From assembly GCA_000611775.1 (NCBI GenBank), contig KK106981.1:942162-1006161 (forward strand): a stretch of 64,000 nt of DNA, given 5' to 3'. Within the stretch, counting starts at the first letter, position 1. Each line of letters opens with the position of its first letter. The notes under the pieces are model-generated. The model ran no database searches. It saw only the letters and a program-made list of their open reading frames with translations, and was not told where the DNA came from. Positions 32,076 through 43,880 of the stretch are shown here, in pieces. Both the position numbers and the translations under genes were made by a program. The stretch is from Umbilicaria muhlenbergii (Eukaryota; Ascomycota; Lecanoromycetes; Umbilicariales; Umbilicariaceae).

Positions 32076-32853
32076 TTTGACAGGCGTAGTAAGGTGTCAG
32101 TCAGTTGGGTACTAGCAAGGCTAACGTTACGAGCTGCTTGTAACTGAGATGATAACTTGTTTAGCTCATTGAGGAGATTCTACCATTTCTATCCCCCGCA
32201 GTCCCCATGGACCCTGTCTTCCTGTGGACACTCTTACCCTGATCGAGTTGTTTCGGCGCATGTAGATGTTTCAGGGAAATGGGGCTCGCTTGGGGCGCCA
32301 GGGTTAAGGAATGCCAAGCTAGCATTATCACAGTAGCGACCCGATTAGGGTTGCGCTAATGACAATGTAAGGAGCACGGACCAGTGCTTAAGTCGCAGGC
32401 GCACCATCGAGACAAGTTGCACTTCTAAGACAACGAGGGCCTGGTGTCTAGACAGCGAAGACACTTTTGATGAGGCTCGAGGTTGTACGTGATGTTGGTT
32501 GAAGTTTCCCTACTTACGTGGTTTGCACCTCCTCGCCTGTTGAGCACCGATGTGCTTTTCTTTATCGGTTTGCTGCCGAGGATCACCCGGATGCCCATTG
32601 AAAGAGCGAGTCCGTTACACATTATGTCTGATGCTCTTCCTCGTTTCAACTATTGATAGATGTCGTATTCGTCATCCTTTCGTCATTATTCTATGATACT
32701 GGAACGCGGCAGTTGCTTTCTTTTGCTTCCCATGCTCTACGCGATTAGCGACTCTGCCGATGAAGCGATGTTGCTTTCAAACAGCGCCGCTCGCACACCG
32801 CTCAGCCTTCCACCGAAGGATTTCTCATCTACCAATTGCCCATCTGTCCTAAC
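32076..32853. promoter_or_regulatory. Divergent promoter region between paralogs B and C
   Basis: About 780 bp separate two divergently transcribed secreted paralogs. No open frame is convincing. Shared control of B and C from this stretch is an inference from layout alone; I identified no specific binding site. Confidence 0.4.
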
Positions 32854-33477
32854 ATGCGACTGTCCAGCTTCTCCGTCCTCACAGCTCTCCTCCTCATCGC
32901 CACTGCAAAATCATTTCTCGCCTGCTCACTGAATCTTCCAAGACAACTATGTATTAAAACGCCCGCCACCGAGGCCAAAATGTAAGTGTCAAATTCTCCT
33001 TGTCTCATCTGGCCCCTGGTACCCTGGCTCCCACTAGCCCACCCAGCTAACCCATCCCCTAGATCCCTATCCCTTCGCGGCCTGCCCAAGCAACCCCTGA
33101 TCTGGAGAACCCCCAACACCCAGACTTCCATCGAAATAACTCTCATACGCCAGATCCCTGGCCGCGTAGTCATCAATGTCCTAAACGACATCTACCAGTA
33201 CGTCTCCGAACATGTCTCCCTCTACCACGACTCCGTAATCGCCGGCGGGTACTTCGAATGGAAGGGGCCACAGAATCTGATGCTGCAGGTCGTTAATGGG
33301 AACAATCATCAAACCACGTGGGGCGTTTTGAGTTCGGCGGTTGAAGGGTTGAAGGACTTTATGCTTACGTGGCCGAGTGGGCCGACTCGGCCGAATGAGC
33401 AGGTCGTGGCGGGGTATGCGGTTTATTTTAATATTATGGATGGGGGTAATATCGTGGGTATGGGGACGTTTGGGTGA
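32854..33477 (+). CDS. Small secreted protein, NNHQ family, paralog C
   Basis: 180 residues in two exons (32854-32981, 33063-33477) with an 81-nt phase-2 intron whose branch site is probably AGCTAACC. The signal peptide is MRLSSFSVLTALLLIATAKS. After the intron come ISLSLRGLPKQPLIW, SIEITLIRQIPGRVV, VIAGGYFEWKGPQNLMLQVV and the family block NGNNHQTTWGVLSSAVEGL with a later VYFNIMDGGNIVGMGTFG. Paralogs A and B share this block and gene structure. Divergence outside the block is high, so the copies are not recent. Function unknown. Confidence 0.87.
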
Positions 33478-33879
33478 GGGGTCGTTGTACAAAGAGGAAC
33501 GGTTTGGCATCTCTTGGTAGGTAAGTCGGTTGTTGAAATGTTGGAACCAAGCCGCTGTATATGCTCTCAAACGCCCCATGTCAATAGAACCCTGTTGGGC
33601 CAGCATAACAGGCTTGTAGAAGAACAGCCACGCCTAGGTACTAAAATCGGGAGGGACGGTTGGAGGAGCAAAACCCATAACTTATAAAAGAAGCTGCTAA
33701 CAATCGCTAAGGTCAAGCCTATGAATATCTTAAACATGCTTTTAAAGTTTCACTCATCCTTGTACATATGACGCTGTCGAATAATTATAGAGAGCAGGGT
33801 GAACCTGAGCATGAAATATAGATTGTTGATGAAGCATAGATCCTTGTTGCCTTGCCCTACGGACATTCTCGCCTCTGAT

Positions 33880-35064
33880 TCACTGTTTTACCGCACCTAC
33901 TGCAGCCACTTCCTCAACCTGAACAAAGATATCCGGAATTGGTCCTACAGGCGTGATCTCTGAAGGATTAATCCTCGCATGACTCTTGGTATAGTGCTTC
34001 TTGATATGTTCAAACTGCGTCGTGCTCTTGAAAGCTTCTTCGTCCCAATATAGCTTTCGCAACCACCGATGAAGCGCCGGATATCCCGAGCGGATATCCC
34101 GGATGTTGCACTTGAAGTGCTGGACATATACAGGATCGAACCGCACGATGGTTACATACAGTCGAACGTCTGCTTCGGTGATTCGCGTACCATAGTAGTA
34201 CGGGCCGGGCGAAGTAGCGAGGTGGTGTTCGGCGCGGTCCAGCGCAGCGAAGAGGCTGTGGACAGCCGCCTCGTAGGCTTCCTGTTTAGAGGCAACACCG
34301 CATTTGTAGACGCCGTTGTTAATGTCGTGGTATGTCCACTCGTTTGTTTCCTCGATCTGGGTACGCAGGTTCTCTGGCAGAAGATCGACGGCTGCATATT
34401 TCTTGGGAAGAAGGTCATCGAACTCTGTGTACAACATGCGGATTACCTCGCTGGATTCGTTGTTGACAATTCGATGCGTCTTCGTGTCGTAAAGAATTGG
34501 GACCGTGAAACGTCCAGAGTACTCCGGGTCTACGGCGAAGTAAAGCTCACTTAAATATGCGTAGCTGGGGTGAATAGGATCAGGGTGAACGTTTTCGCCA
34601 GGAAGAGTCTCGTCTTTCGTGACAAAGCGCCAACCTAACGGACGGGCAGGTTAGATAGGTGGGTACTAGGAACGAGCAGAAGGCTAGCACTCTTTTCAAG
34701 ATTCAGATGCCAATGAACCGAGGTAAACGGAATGATATCTTCCAGTCCCTTCAATTTCCGAACGATAAGTGCTCTGTGGGCTTCAAGGCAATCAGATCAA
34801 CGTTTCTTCCTTTGACGAGTTCTGGCACTTACCCCAAGGACAAGCATAGGACACATAAAGATGATATCGACCCTTCTCGGGTGGAAATTCGGCACCGGGT
34901 TCTCTCGATATGGATCTGCGGAAGGAGGATGCAGCCCGAACGAACTGTCCGGTCTTGGGATCCACATAAGTCCTGGGTTTTTCGTCGGTCTGTAGCCGCT
35001 GATTAGCGATCGTTTCACTCGTGTCCAGATAATAAAGTATTCAGCGGCGTTAACTTACAGGCAT
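33880..35064 (-). CDS. Glutathionyl-hydroquinone reductase (Xi-class GST, ECM4/YqjG type)
   Basis: 335 residues in four exons: 35064-35059 (only Met-Pro), 34989-34833, 34780-34691 and 34634-33880, with introns of 69, 52 and 56 nt; all phases agree. The thioredoxin-fold part has YHLYVSYACPWAHRALIVRK, where Cys near residue 52 is the catalytic thiol that marks omega and xi classes. FTVPILYDTKTHRIVNNESS is the glutathione-binding 'VPxL...ESxxI' element. The helical C-terminal domain has GPYYYGTRITEADVRLYVTI and PALHRWLRKLYW. The enzyme reduces glutathionyl-hydroquinones with a second glutathione, in quinone detoxification, probably in the cytosol. Confidence 0.92.
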
Positions 35065-35742
35065 GTCTGCTTCTGCTAAGCTCAACACTCTGTGTGCTGC
35101 AAATAGAGCATCAACCAAATCGTTGTAGGCTCAAATCATATATAAAAATACTTGATTTGATTAAAGGCCCGGAAAGATATAATAGATCTGAGGCTATAAA
35201 CCTCTTTATCTTCTCTCTTAACCCCTCACTGACTATACCGCTATAGGGTTGGCGCCCCACTGGTGTGATCGAAATGACTTTCATCCTAGTAAAGCGGACG
35301 AATAATCCTCCGCATACAACAGGCAGCAACCAACCGCCTCAAGTTCAGATCAACTTTCCGACCTATAGTTCCGTGCTAGTGTGGGCTTAGCTCTTGTCAA
35401 CAAGAAAACCTTTTATGGGAGCACCCCCAGCCTCCTTTAGAGGCCGTTTCTCGACATTCGGCCATCACCTGTATAAAGTGTTGGATTATCAGTCCGGGCA
35501 GCTCTAGAGACTCCACAAAGACTTGTTTCAGGTATGAGTATTGCCAACAAAGAAAATGCTGACATGCACGTAACAGTAAATCCTGGTTATAATGAAGTAG
35601 GAACTAGGAAAGTCAAAGAAGTAAGACAATATAAAGAATTCATTGACAATATCAAAACCATGGCAGTCGGCAGATTCACCGCCGTGATTCTCTAAGAAAC
35701 AGAGAAAAAGGAGTGTACTGCCGGCCTTCTGGAGGAAGGGTC
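35065..35742. other. Intergenic, no gene seen
   Basis: Short AT-leaning frames on the minus strand (35329-35111, 35749-35528) have no family features. Confidence 0.45.
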
Positions 35743-36205
35743 TTAGCATCCATATTGTGATTTAGCCTCACCAGTCCACTCGAACAAGACTGCCTCCGAT
35801 AAATCCTTTACAAGAACATGAACATGTTCCAGCCCTTTCACACTCTGCACCGCGCTGCAATTCTTAAACCATAACACCCTCTCCTCTGCGCCTGGAGCCT
35901 CTTTTCCCGTCCTTTACACGAATACCTCGTCCACGAATTTCTGTATCTTCGCCTTTGACTCGCAAGTCATAGCCCCCGTTCTTGTGTCCTCGGGTATCTG
36001 CATCTTCGACCAGACGACCAGACGTTATATTCTCTTTGAGAGACCCGTAGGGCAAATCGTTGAGAAGAATGCAATAGTCCTTTGGGCTCGCGAATGGCTC
36101 CGAACTTTGGACAGCGAAAATAAGCTCGGTAGCATTGGGAGAAAGCGGTAAGGATTCCAGTCGAGGCGCTTCCGGCAGATGTAAGAAGCTATAGACCCGT
36201 GGCAT
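35743..36205 (-). pseudogene. DUF3605-like protein, broken gene fragment
   Basis: Reading from an ATG at 36205, FASPKDYCILLNDLPYG matches the 'dY-kIL-NDWPYG' core of fungal DUF3605 proteins. The family then expects 'HLVVW-K'; RLVVWSK is present but one reading frame away (near 36030). It is followed in that frame by a stop (around 35930), then RVLWFKNCSAVQSVKGLEHV and HVLVKD, the family's C-terminal hallmark, ending at a stop at 35743-35745. One frameshift and one internal stop, with no intron that would remove both, make this a pseudogene. The N-terminal third of a normal DUF3605 protein is also missing. Confidence 0.75.
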
Positions 36206-38749
36206 CACGCCTTGTAGCGAGCAAAGGCGGAGGGCTCCCGACGTAGAGCTTCGAGTCGATTCTCAGCTGCGGAAGAGTGGAGATTAGTAATTTGATAAAT
36301 GGTAGCGATGATTGCGGTACCTACCGACAATTTGCTTAATGTCCGCCTATATTATAGAGACTGTTTCGCGGGCCAGGTTCGATTTTCTCAGGTACTGTGG
36401 TCGAGGACTGCGTTCTTTGTTGTCCCCAGCGAGCCACCGTGGGATAATCGCTGGGCGCTTGATCGCCATTACCACAAAGGCTTCCTTATCTCTCTGAACT
36501 CTCAATTGCGTATATCACATTGCTTGCTGTCGAGTCGGAACGAGTACTCTCAATAGAAATATATCGCTTTAAGCCTCTCAATTTGAAGTAGTAGTATATC
36601 ATAGTATAGTATTTGCTCCGTGCAAGTTGATCCACTATCCTGCCCCAATTCAGAAGCGGGACCCTTGCGAAATGGGTTATTGCTCCCACAGAAGAAGAAT
36701 TGAATAGGATCTGTGGCATAACGCCGCCAACAACAACCCAGCAAAGTCACTAGGCTAAGATAAGACAGGAGCTCTATATTGTGCTCACAATGATAGGATT
36801 TAAACAGGGATATATTTGAGGTGAAGAACCGAGTTATACAATGGAAGAAACGATCCTCAGGATAGTCGCGGCATCTTTAAAGGCGATGCAAGGCATCAGA
36901 AGCCTGTTACTGTGGTCTAAGTAAAGCGATACCAGGTATCAGGTTTACAGTTCCAGCAGAAGAAAGTCATCTTCTGTTGTCGACATGCTTAATGGAGGGC
37001 TAGAATGTAACAGAAGGAAGAAGTAGAAGCGATATAAAAAGTGTTGAACAAAATTTGTTGAATGGTTTGAGAATGTCACAGAAGCCTAGAAAGAACCGTG
37101 CGTCACTCCTTAGTGAAGCAAAGGTTGAATAAAGTCTGTGTATAAGTGAAAAACTTATCTGGATGAGTAAATCATAAGGAAGAAAAAAACGACACTGTAT
37201 CTCTCATGTGACACACTGTGAATGTTTGAGTTGAGAGGTCAAATTACAAGTCTGCGGCCACAGATCAGATGTCTCAAGGGAACGATGAGAGCAGACAAAG
37301 ACGGAGATGATTATGAATGTAGTTTAGCACCGTTATCAGCCCTACAGCAGATGAATGATCAAGATAAGTAGCAGTCTTAGAGCACAGAGACCAGGGGCAT
37401 CCTTAGTAGATAAATCCAGGGAATGATCAGCAGCGAAACCATAAGTTGTGGAGAGGGATTGAATCACTCTCGCAATGTGGCGCCGGCTACATTAAATTAG
37501 TTCAGGTATGACGGCGACAAGATGATTGGCTGTAGGCAAGTCGTATACAATTTACACTTGAGGGAAAGCTGCCACCCTTGCCACCCTTGCCTCAACAAGG
37601 GCCTCTAAGGGAACCAGGCGATGGAGGGCGCGAACGACTAAATATGCTTACAGAGCACCACTCTAAAGTCTGTGAATCGTGTTTCGAACATTGCGCGACG
37701 TAACACGTATAGTATCCGGCTTGATACCTCTCACGCCAGGTGGTCTCGTGCGAGGAAGCCATAGTTGCTAACTCATTGTGCAATTTTGAGTTTTGAGTCC
37801 TTTAAGGTAGCGACCATTCACCCGCAAGACTCTGGATCGAGGCTATAAGATTATTTTTGTATGATAGGCTGCCTGATAAGATGACTCGTGCAATTTCGTA
37901 GTTCCACAGGCCTTTCACATCATTCCGTAACACCGTTGTGTCTTCTGTGGTTGTATCTATGGACGCCAGCCTGCAAACCCAACGTCGCACTGCACCGGGC
38001 CACTCATGCAGAGTGTGTATGAAACACCACTGATACTAGGAAGCCAGACGATGTCCTTGGCATACTCCAGAAGGCGGCTGCGTCTCAAGTACCTATGCAG
38101 CAGGAGATCTATTTATCCACTCTAGCTTAAAACCCTTCGAAGTCAGTTTTGTTTGGCCTCAACTTCAGCGTTAAGAGATTGGTGCCTTTTGAGTTATGAT
38201 TGGAAGACCGCAGATAAAGATTTCTACGGATCGCCGAAGATGCTATGGCGCTTCCGAAGCTATCTTTGACGGCTTCGAGGATATGTCCGACAGTCCCACG
38301 CCAGCATCAACAAATTCGAACCTAAAGCTGTGAAGCTGCTTCAGAACGTAACACTGGGTGAGCCCGTTCTCGCGTCGGTCGCTGCCAGAGCATTTCAGAA
38401 CTAAGTTCGGTCACCTGCCTGGAACAATGGTTGTATTAGGCACTCTCGGGAGAATCAGCCGGCAGATATCCCGCTCAGATTTTGCGCTAATTCTGGCAAA
38501 TACTGAAAAGAATGGCGGGAAGAAGGTTAAGGTGACCCATACTGAGCATATGAATGAAAACCACGAGTTCAAGGAGAGTGAGCGTTGTCAGCTGCTCTCC
38601 TTGGTGCAACATTACTGCGGCGCCAGGGTCTCATGCTTCAGCCAGAATCATCGAGAATAAGAGGCCAGCCACTTTCTGTGATGGTATCTTCCGCTCTTAT
38701 AACTATCCTACATCGCCAGCTTTCGTAGGGTTCATATTCGGCACCTGCC
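36206..38749. other. 2.5-kb gene-free stretch, possible degraded repeat
   Basis: No convincing coding sequence. From about 36780 to 37500 the plus strand is A/G-rich with scattered stops in all frames, and looks like old non-coding or repeat remnant. I could not find paired ends or domains to name it. The last 400 bp is the 5' region of the NB-ARC gene and holds an unsupported 100-codon frame (38358-38660). Confidence 0.4.
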
Positions 38750-41600
38750 ATGACTATGTCGCCAGAATTTGTAACCACCATGGCCAAATCGAGCGCGTCC
38801 GACAACACTTGCACAAGGCAAATACAATCATGTGTGATCGATCCACCGATCGACTTACTCTGCAGTCACTTGTTAGAAAGAGAGCTGGAACTTGGTAGAC
38901 TGCAGTCGGCGTTCTACAACAGAAGGGCTGCGATCCCTAGCCGAGCTGCGGTATGGGGTATGCCCGGGTTGGGGAAAACACAATTGGCCCTCACATACAC
39001 AGTATCCGAATATGCTCATCATTATTCGCACATCTTCTGGATCTCGGCTTCGACTGCTGGTAAGATATGTGACGGTTGTGACAGCGTCCTCGACTTGCTG
39101 GAGTTACCAGAGAGATTCGCTTCCGAACAGCCTTGGAGACTGGCTTCTGTGAAACGATGGCTGGAAGACGAAGATGGAGAAGAACCCCGAACTTGGTTGC
39201 TTGTCTTTGACAATGTCACGGAAGATACGATGAGCACGCTCCAAGAGGTTCTACCTACGAGAAATCCCAGAGGAAATATACTTTTCACTACGAGGAATGA
39301 AGCAGTTGCCCGCACTCTTGCTTCTACCGACGGAGAGGAACACTGTTGTCTAGAACTTTCCTTGCTAAGTGTTTCTGAAGCCTCCAGTGTGTTCTGTCGC
39401 AGTGCAGGAATGCTCCCATATTCAGGTCTAGTTATCAGACAGTCTGTGGAGATAGTGAAGCACCTAGGGCTTCTTCCCTTGGCGATAGACCAGGCTGCAT
39501 CCTTCATAAAACACTCCGGGCTTGGGCTTGAACACCTCTTGACGATTCTTAACGGAACAGACAAAAGCATAGTAAGTGGGCTTGTTATCGTGATCTACGG
39601 CAATGACAAAGACAAGTCACGTGGCTTACAAATACCTGAAGGTCCTCAACTGGGAGAACCAGCTGTCGAATTATGAGGAAAGATCCGTCGCTGCGACCTT
39701 TAGGACGTCGTTTTTACACCTGCACACTGCCTCCCGTGAAACCGCGAGCTTATTCCGGCTGCTGTCCTTCTTTGACGTCGGAGGCATCCCCACCAACATG
39801 ATTATCGAAGGGACTCGTTCTTTTGTCTCTGCACCAGAGCTTATTTCCTCCCCACGACCGGAACTCGATCAAAGTCACGACTCACCCGATCGCACCAGCA
39901 AAAGTCAAAGGTATTTCATTCAGGATCCTTCTACGGAGGTCGTTGATCTGCAGAACTTGTTCCGCCTCATCCAGTCGCCCGAGAACTTGGCACTGGCGAT
40001 CAGGGAACTGGAAGCGCGATCTTTCCTCGTCACTCGAGGAGGCTCCGAAAAGCCTTTGCTGTGGATCCATGATCTTAATCAATATTTGGTTCAATATAGC
40101 GTCACAACGCAGACTGAGCGAAGGCTCTGGGCCGAGCAAGCAGGAAAGGTCGTTGCCAATGCGCTCGCCCAGATTTCTGACCCAGGGTCGTACACTCATT
40201 GGCCTCAGTGCGAGCTATACTTCCAGCATGTGGTCGCTATTGCAGCACATGCAGAGAAGTTCAGGATCGAAAGCGTAGAGATATTTGAGCTTCTTGAACG
40301 GTGTTCCGTATATCTTCTAAGCCGCGGACGGTACGAAGACGCAGAGAAACTGTGCGTACAAGCCTTGGCAGGTATCGAGGGGGTGCTTGGCGAACATGAT
40401 GTCCGTACCTTGTCTGTGGTGACGACAATGGCATGGGTGGTGTACCGACGCGGAAACCAGAAACTTTCCCGGGTACACGATCTTTTTCAACGGGCACTGA
40501 CGGGCCGAATGGATCAGCTTGGTCCGCAACATCCAGATACTTTAACTACGCTCAACGACTTGGGCTTCATTTGCGAAAAGGAGAGTCGCTATGCGCTGGC
40601 TGAAACTTACCTCGCTGTTGCAATGAACGGGCGCGAAAGACTGTTAGGCCCGATCCACCCATCGACATGCTCTACCAAACGCAACTTTGCATTCCTGAAG
40701 TTCAAACAGGGAGATCTAGCACAAGCTGAAACATATTGCCTACAAGCTCTCGCTGGTGAGGAAGGATCGCTTGGGAAAGCACACCCAGAAACAATCATCA
40801 CTGCAACGAACTTGGCTCTTGTCTATGAAAAACAAGGCCAGTATAGCAAAGCTGAGGAGTTAACCCTTCGATCACTAGAAGCAAGAGAAAAGCAATTTGG
40901 TGTAGAGCACCCCAGGACGCTGGTGTCTGTTAATAATCTGGCGTCTATATTTGAGAAGCAGGGAAAGTATGACGAAGCTGAAGTGCTCTCCAAACGAGCT
41001 CTGGCTGGCAGGGAGAGAATGCTAGGCCCTAATCATCCGCGTACACACCTTACCGTTCAAAATCTTGCCCTACTGTACGAAAGAATGAGCCGCTTGCAAG
41101 AATCGGAGGAACTTTGCAACAGAGCTTTGGCAGGCAGAAAGAGCCACCTAGGGCCACAACACCCCGAAACGCTCATGTCTCAGGCTAGGCTGGCCTCAGT
41201 CTACGAACACCAATCTAGATATGCTGAAGCCGAGGTATTATGCCAGCAGGTGCTTGCGCAAGAACCTGCGCTAGGACCGAGCCACTTTGCCATATTGACA
41301 GCATCGCAGACCTTGGCTAAGGTATACATGGGCCAAGGAAAATTGAACGAGTCGGAAGCTTTGTACAGAAGTACCTTCGCCAGATCAGAAAGAGTATTAG
41401 GTATCCAGAACCTCGATACGCTTATTACGCTCCGCAACATGGGTGCGCTGCTCGTGCGGCAAGGACTCTTCAAAGAGGCTCAAGAGTGCTTTTCACGAGC
41501 GGTGGAGGAATGTTCAGCGAGCCTGGGTTCAGATCACCCCGAAACGCGCTCCTGTGTTGATCTAATGGATGGTTTAAGAGTAGTGTACAAGGAAGAGTGA
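38750..41600 (+). CDS. NB-ARC/TPR protein (fungal NLR-like)
   Basis: Two exons, 38750-39571 and 39642-41600, with a 70-nt phase-0 intron (GTAAGT donor, CCTGAAG acceptor), give 926 residues. A shorter intron ending at 39611 also keeps frame, but the longer one restores usual domain spacing. NB-ARC domain: AVWGMPGLGKTQLALTY (P-loop), TWLLVFDNVTED (Walker B), GNILFTTRNEAVA (sensor 1) and LGLLPLAIDQAASFIKHSG (GLPL-type). A winged-helix-like part (LFRLLSFFDVGGIP) follows. From about residue 500 there are nine or ten 42-residue kinesin-light-chain-type TPRs, each with 'LGPxHPxTLxxxxNLAxxYexQGxYxEAE'. No N-terminal effector domain is visible. Family members are linked with non-self recognition in fungi. 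Confidence 0.9.
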
Positions 41601-42104
41601 CAGTCGAAAGGTATGCTTAAGATATTTAAAGGTTCGACCTCGGCGATTGTTAGCAGCTTGCAGCTTTCTTTTATATGTTATCATTTTGCTCTCCCAAGTG
41701 TCCCTCCCGAGTTTAGTTTCCAGGCGTGGCTGCTCTTTTACAAGGCAGTTGTGTAATTGTTGACATCAAATTCTATACACGCTCTTTTCACGTCACATTA
41801 ACCCTTTCTTCCATACTTGGATAAAGTGTGTATCTGACGATGGCTTTCGGGCCGGAGGCCATTTCCACAGAATTGGAGTAAACTCGTTATTACAACATGA
41901 CAGCGAGACCACCAGAAAATCACTGGAATATAATCTCAGTAGATAAGGATTTTAACAATGCAGATTCAAGAAAAGCAATCAGAAGCAGAGTTCAACGCAA
42001 GAATTGGCTGTAACCAGCGATGGTATACTCGGTTTTCTAACAGTAATGCGGCTGTATTGGAAAATTACCCATAAGTCATGATATATTCATCCCTCCTTCC
42101 TCGT
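41601..42104. other. Intergenic, convergent 3' flanks
   Basis: Between the convergent NB-ARC/TPR gene and the damaged P450. No gene seen. Confidence 0.55.
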
Positions 42105-43880
42105 TCATATCAGCGAAACGCTCGTCGGCCACATCATCTGCAACAACATCACCACCCTTGAGTCTTCCACAGTCCTCAAAATTCTCCTTTGAGCCTCGTC
42201 GGCGCTTTCGCCCTCCCAAAGTGCAGGTTTTATCCTATGACGCCGAAACAGAAAAGCCAACACGGCTACGAACTCGACTTGCGAGAATCTTCGACCCGGG
42301 CATACCCGTGCTCCTTCGGACCAAGGTAGAAAGCTCCCTTTGACGGGCTCTTTGATTGTCTCGGCTTCCAAGTGGAATTCGGCGGCAGGGTGAGTTGACG
42401 TGGGTTGGGATATCCAACGGTCTGGTCGCCACTTCAGGGAATCGGAACCCCAATAGCGCGGATGGGTATGGAGCGCTGAGGTGTTCAGATAAATGTAGGT
42501 ATTGGGAGGAAAAGTGTACTTTTCATTTTGAATGAATAGTCGTTCCGTACTTGTGGTATGTTTGGGTATGGCTGTTACGGGACTGTAGAGGCGAAGGGTT
42601 TCATACTGGATCGTGAGATGCAGGTTCCCATGTTGAGAACAGTGGAGAGGAGACTTCTTACCATAAGAGCCAAGCATCGCTTTAGGCGGGGAAAGACATC
42701 CTCATACTTCCATGTCTCGATCTCGATCTCCCTTTGACCTCCGAGTACTTCAGTGATCTCTTCCGCTAGCCATTCTTGGTACTCTGGATAAGCGGCCAGG
42801 AGAAGCATAGCGTAGGCCAATGTGTTCGCAGTGGTCTCATATCCGGCCAGGTTGTATATGAAGATATTGCCGAAGATTTCATCGTCTGTCAGGCCTTGGC
42901 CGGATTCACCATTCACTTTTTCCTGCTGGACTTCTTCTGACGTTCTGACGAGAGCGCTCATTAAACTATCAGCTCCAATATTCGCTTGTGAATCAGTGCA
43001 CGCTCTCTGTTTAGCGTCATAGCTATATGAATTTTGAAAGCATGGATAGCCTTGCCAAGTATGCGGAGTCTCTTTGGGAGGCCTCGGAAGGTGAGAAGCT
43101 TATGAGGTATCAAAAACAGAAGCAGGAGATTTTCCAGTACTATTGATAAAGCCATGACTTTCCAAAGCCGGCACTGGTCAAGACATTCAATGCTAAGATC
43201 TTGGTGTCCTCCGCGATGGTGTTGGCTCCATTTTCAGTTTGCTGAGTCCACCAGCGGAGTGCGTCTTGGGCTTGCCGCAATGACTCCGCCCACACGAGTT
43301 TGCTGTTTCGCTCGTTGAAAGGCGGAGTGGTGATCTTGCGATGGCGTTGCCATTCTTTGCCCTCAACCTATCATCAGTATGGCATCAGCCTTGACACCAG
43401 TGCAGGGCTACCAGGTGCTATATACCGTATCTACATTTGAACCGAACACCTTCAACGGCTCTACAGAGTAAAGATCAGTGATCGGGACTACTTACTGTAC
43501 ATCGCAGTTGGTTTGGGAAACTCCTTCCGCCGTGAAGTGATAGTATCGGCAGCGCCTGCATCTGCTATATACACCTCGATCTCGCTGGGAGTGACGTGCA
43601 CAAACACGTCGCCTAGCTTCCTGTGCGCAGAGTATCTGTCGTCAAATCCCCAGCCAACGTAGTTGTAACGAAAGTAATCAGCCAGACCATACGGCAAAAA
43701 TTGAAGCCAAGGCAGCAGTTGCCGATTGAACAGCGCCCACAGAGGGTTCATTGTCCCTACGGGGCTCATCACGACTTCGAAGCCAAGCTGCCTGGCCCGC
43801 TTGTAGTTCATGAAGAGGGAAAGCATCGTCCGTGCAGGCCAAATTGGCCCAAGGATCCCCAGCGCAAAATACAAAGACAT
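42105..43880 (-). pseudogene. Cytochrome P450, damaged
   Basis: ATG 43880 begins an N-terminal segment (MSLYFALGILGPIW). After introns near 43490-43450 and 43430-43375 come KEWQRHRKITTPPFNERN and ILALNVLTSAGFGKSW (C-helix WxxxR region). The I-helix IYNLAGYETTANTLAYA, the ExxR helix YETLRLYSPV (after the intron ending near 42610) and the haem loop FLPWSEGARVCPGRRF with its Cys ligand are all intact. Two faults are seen: after GFGKSW a stretch of roughly 15-20 residues usual in the family is missing, and the frame changes before ALSIVLENLLLL. A second frame change lies between NRERA and ANIGADSLMSALVR, with no room for an intron. This is a recent pseudogene, unless the assembly has errors. Substrate unknown. 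Confidence 0.8.

Noticed and set aside
36780-37500. Ty1/copia remnant with a primer-binding-like TGGCGCC
   Set aside because: Only a short word match; no paired LTRs, domain or target duplication could be seen.
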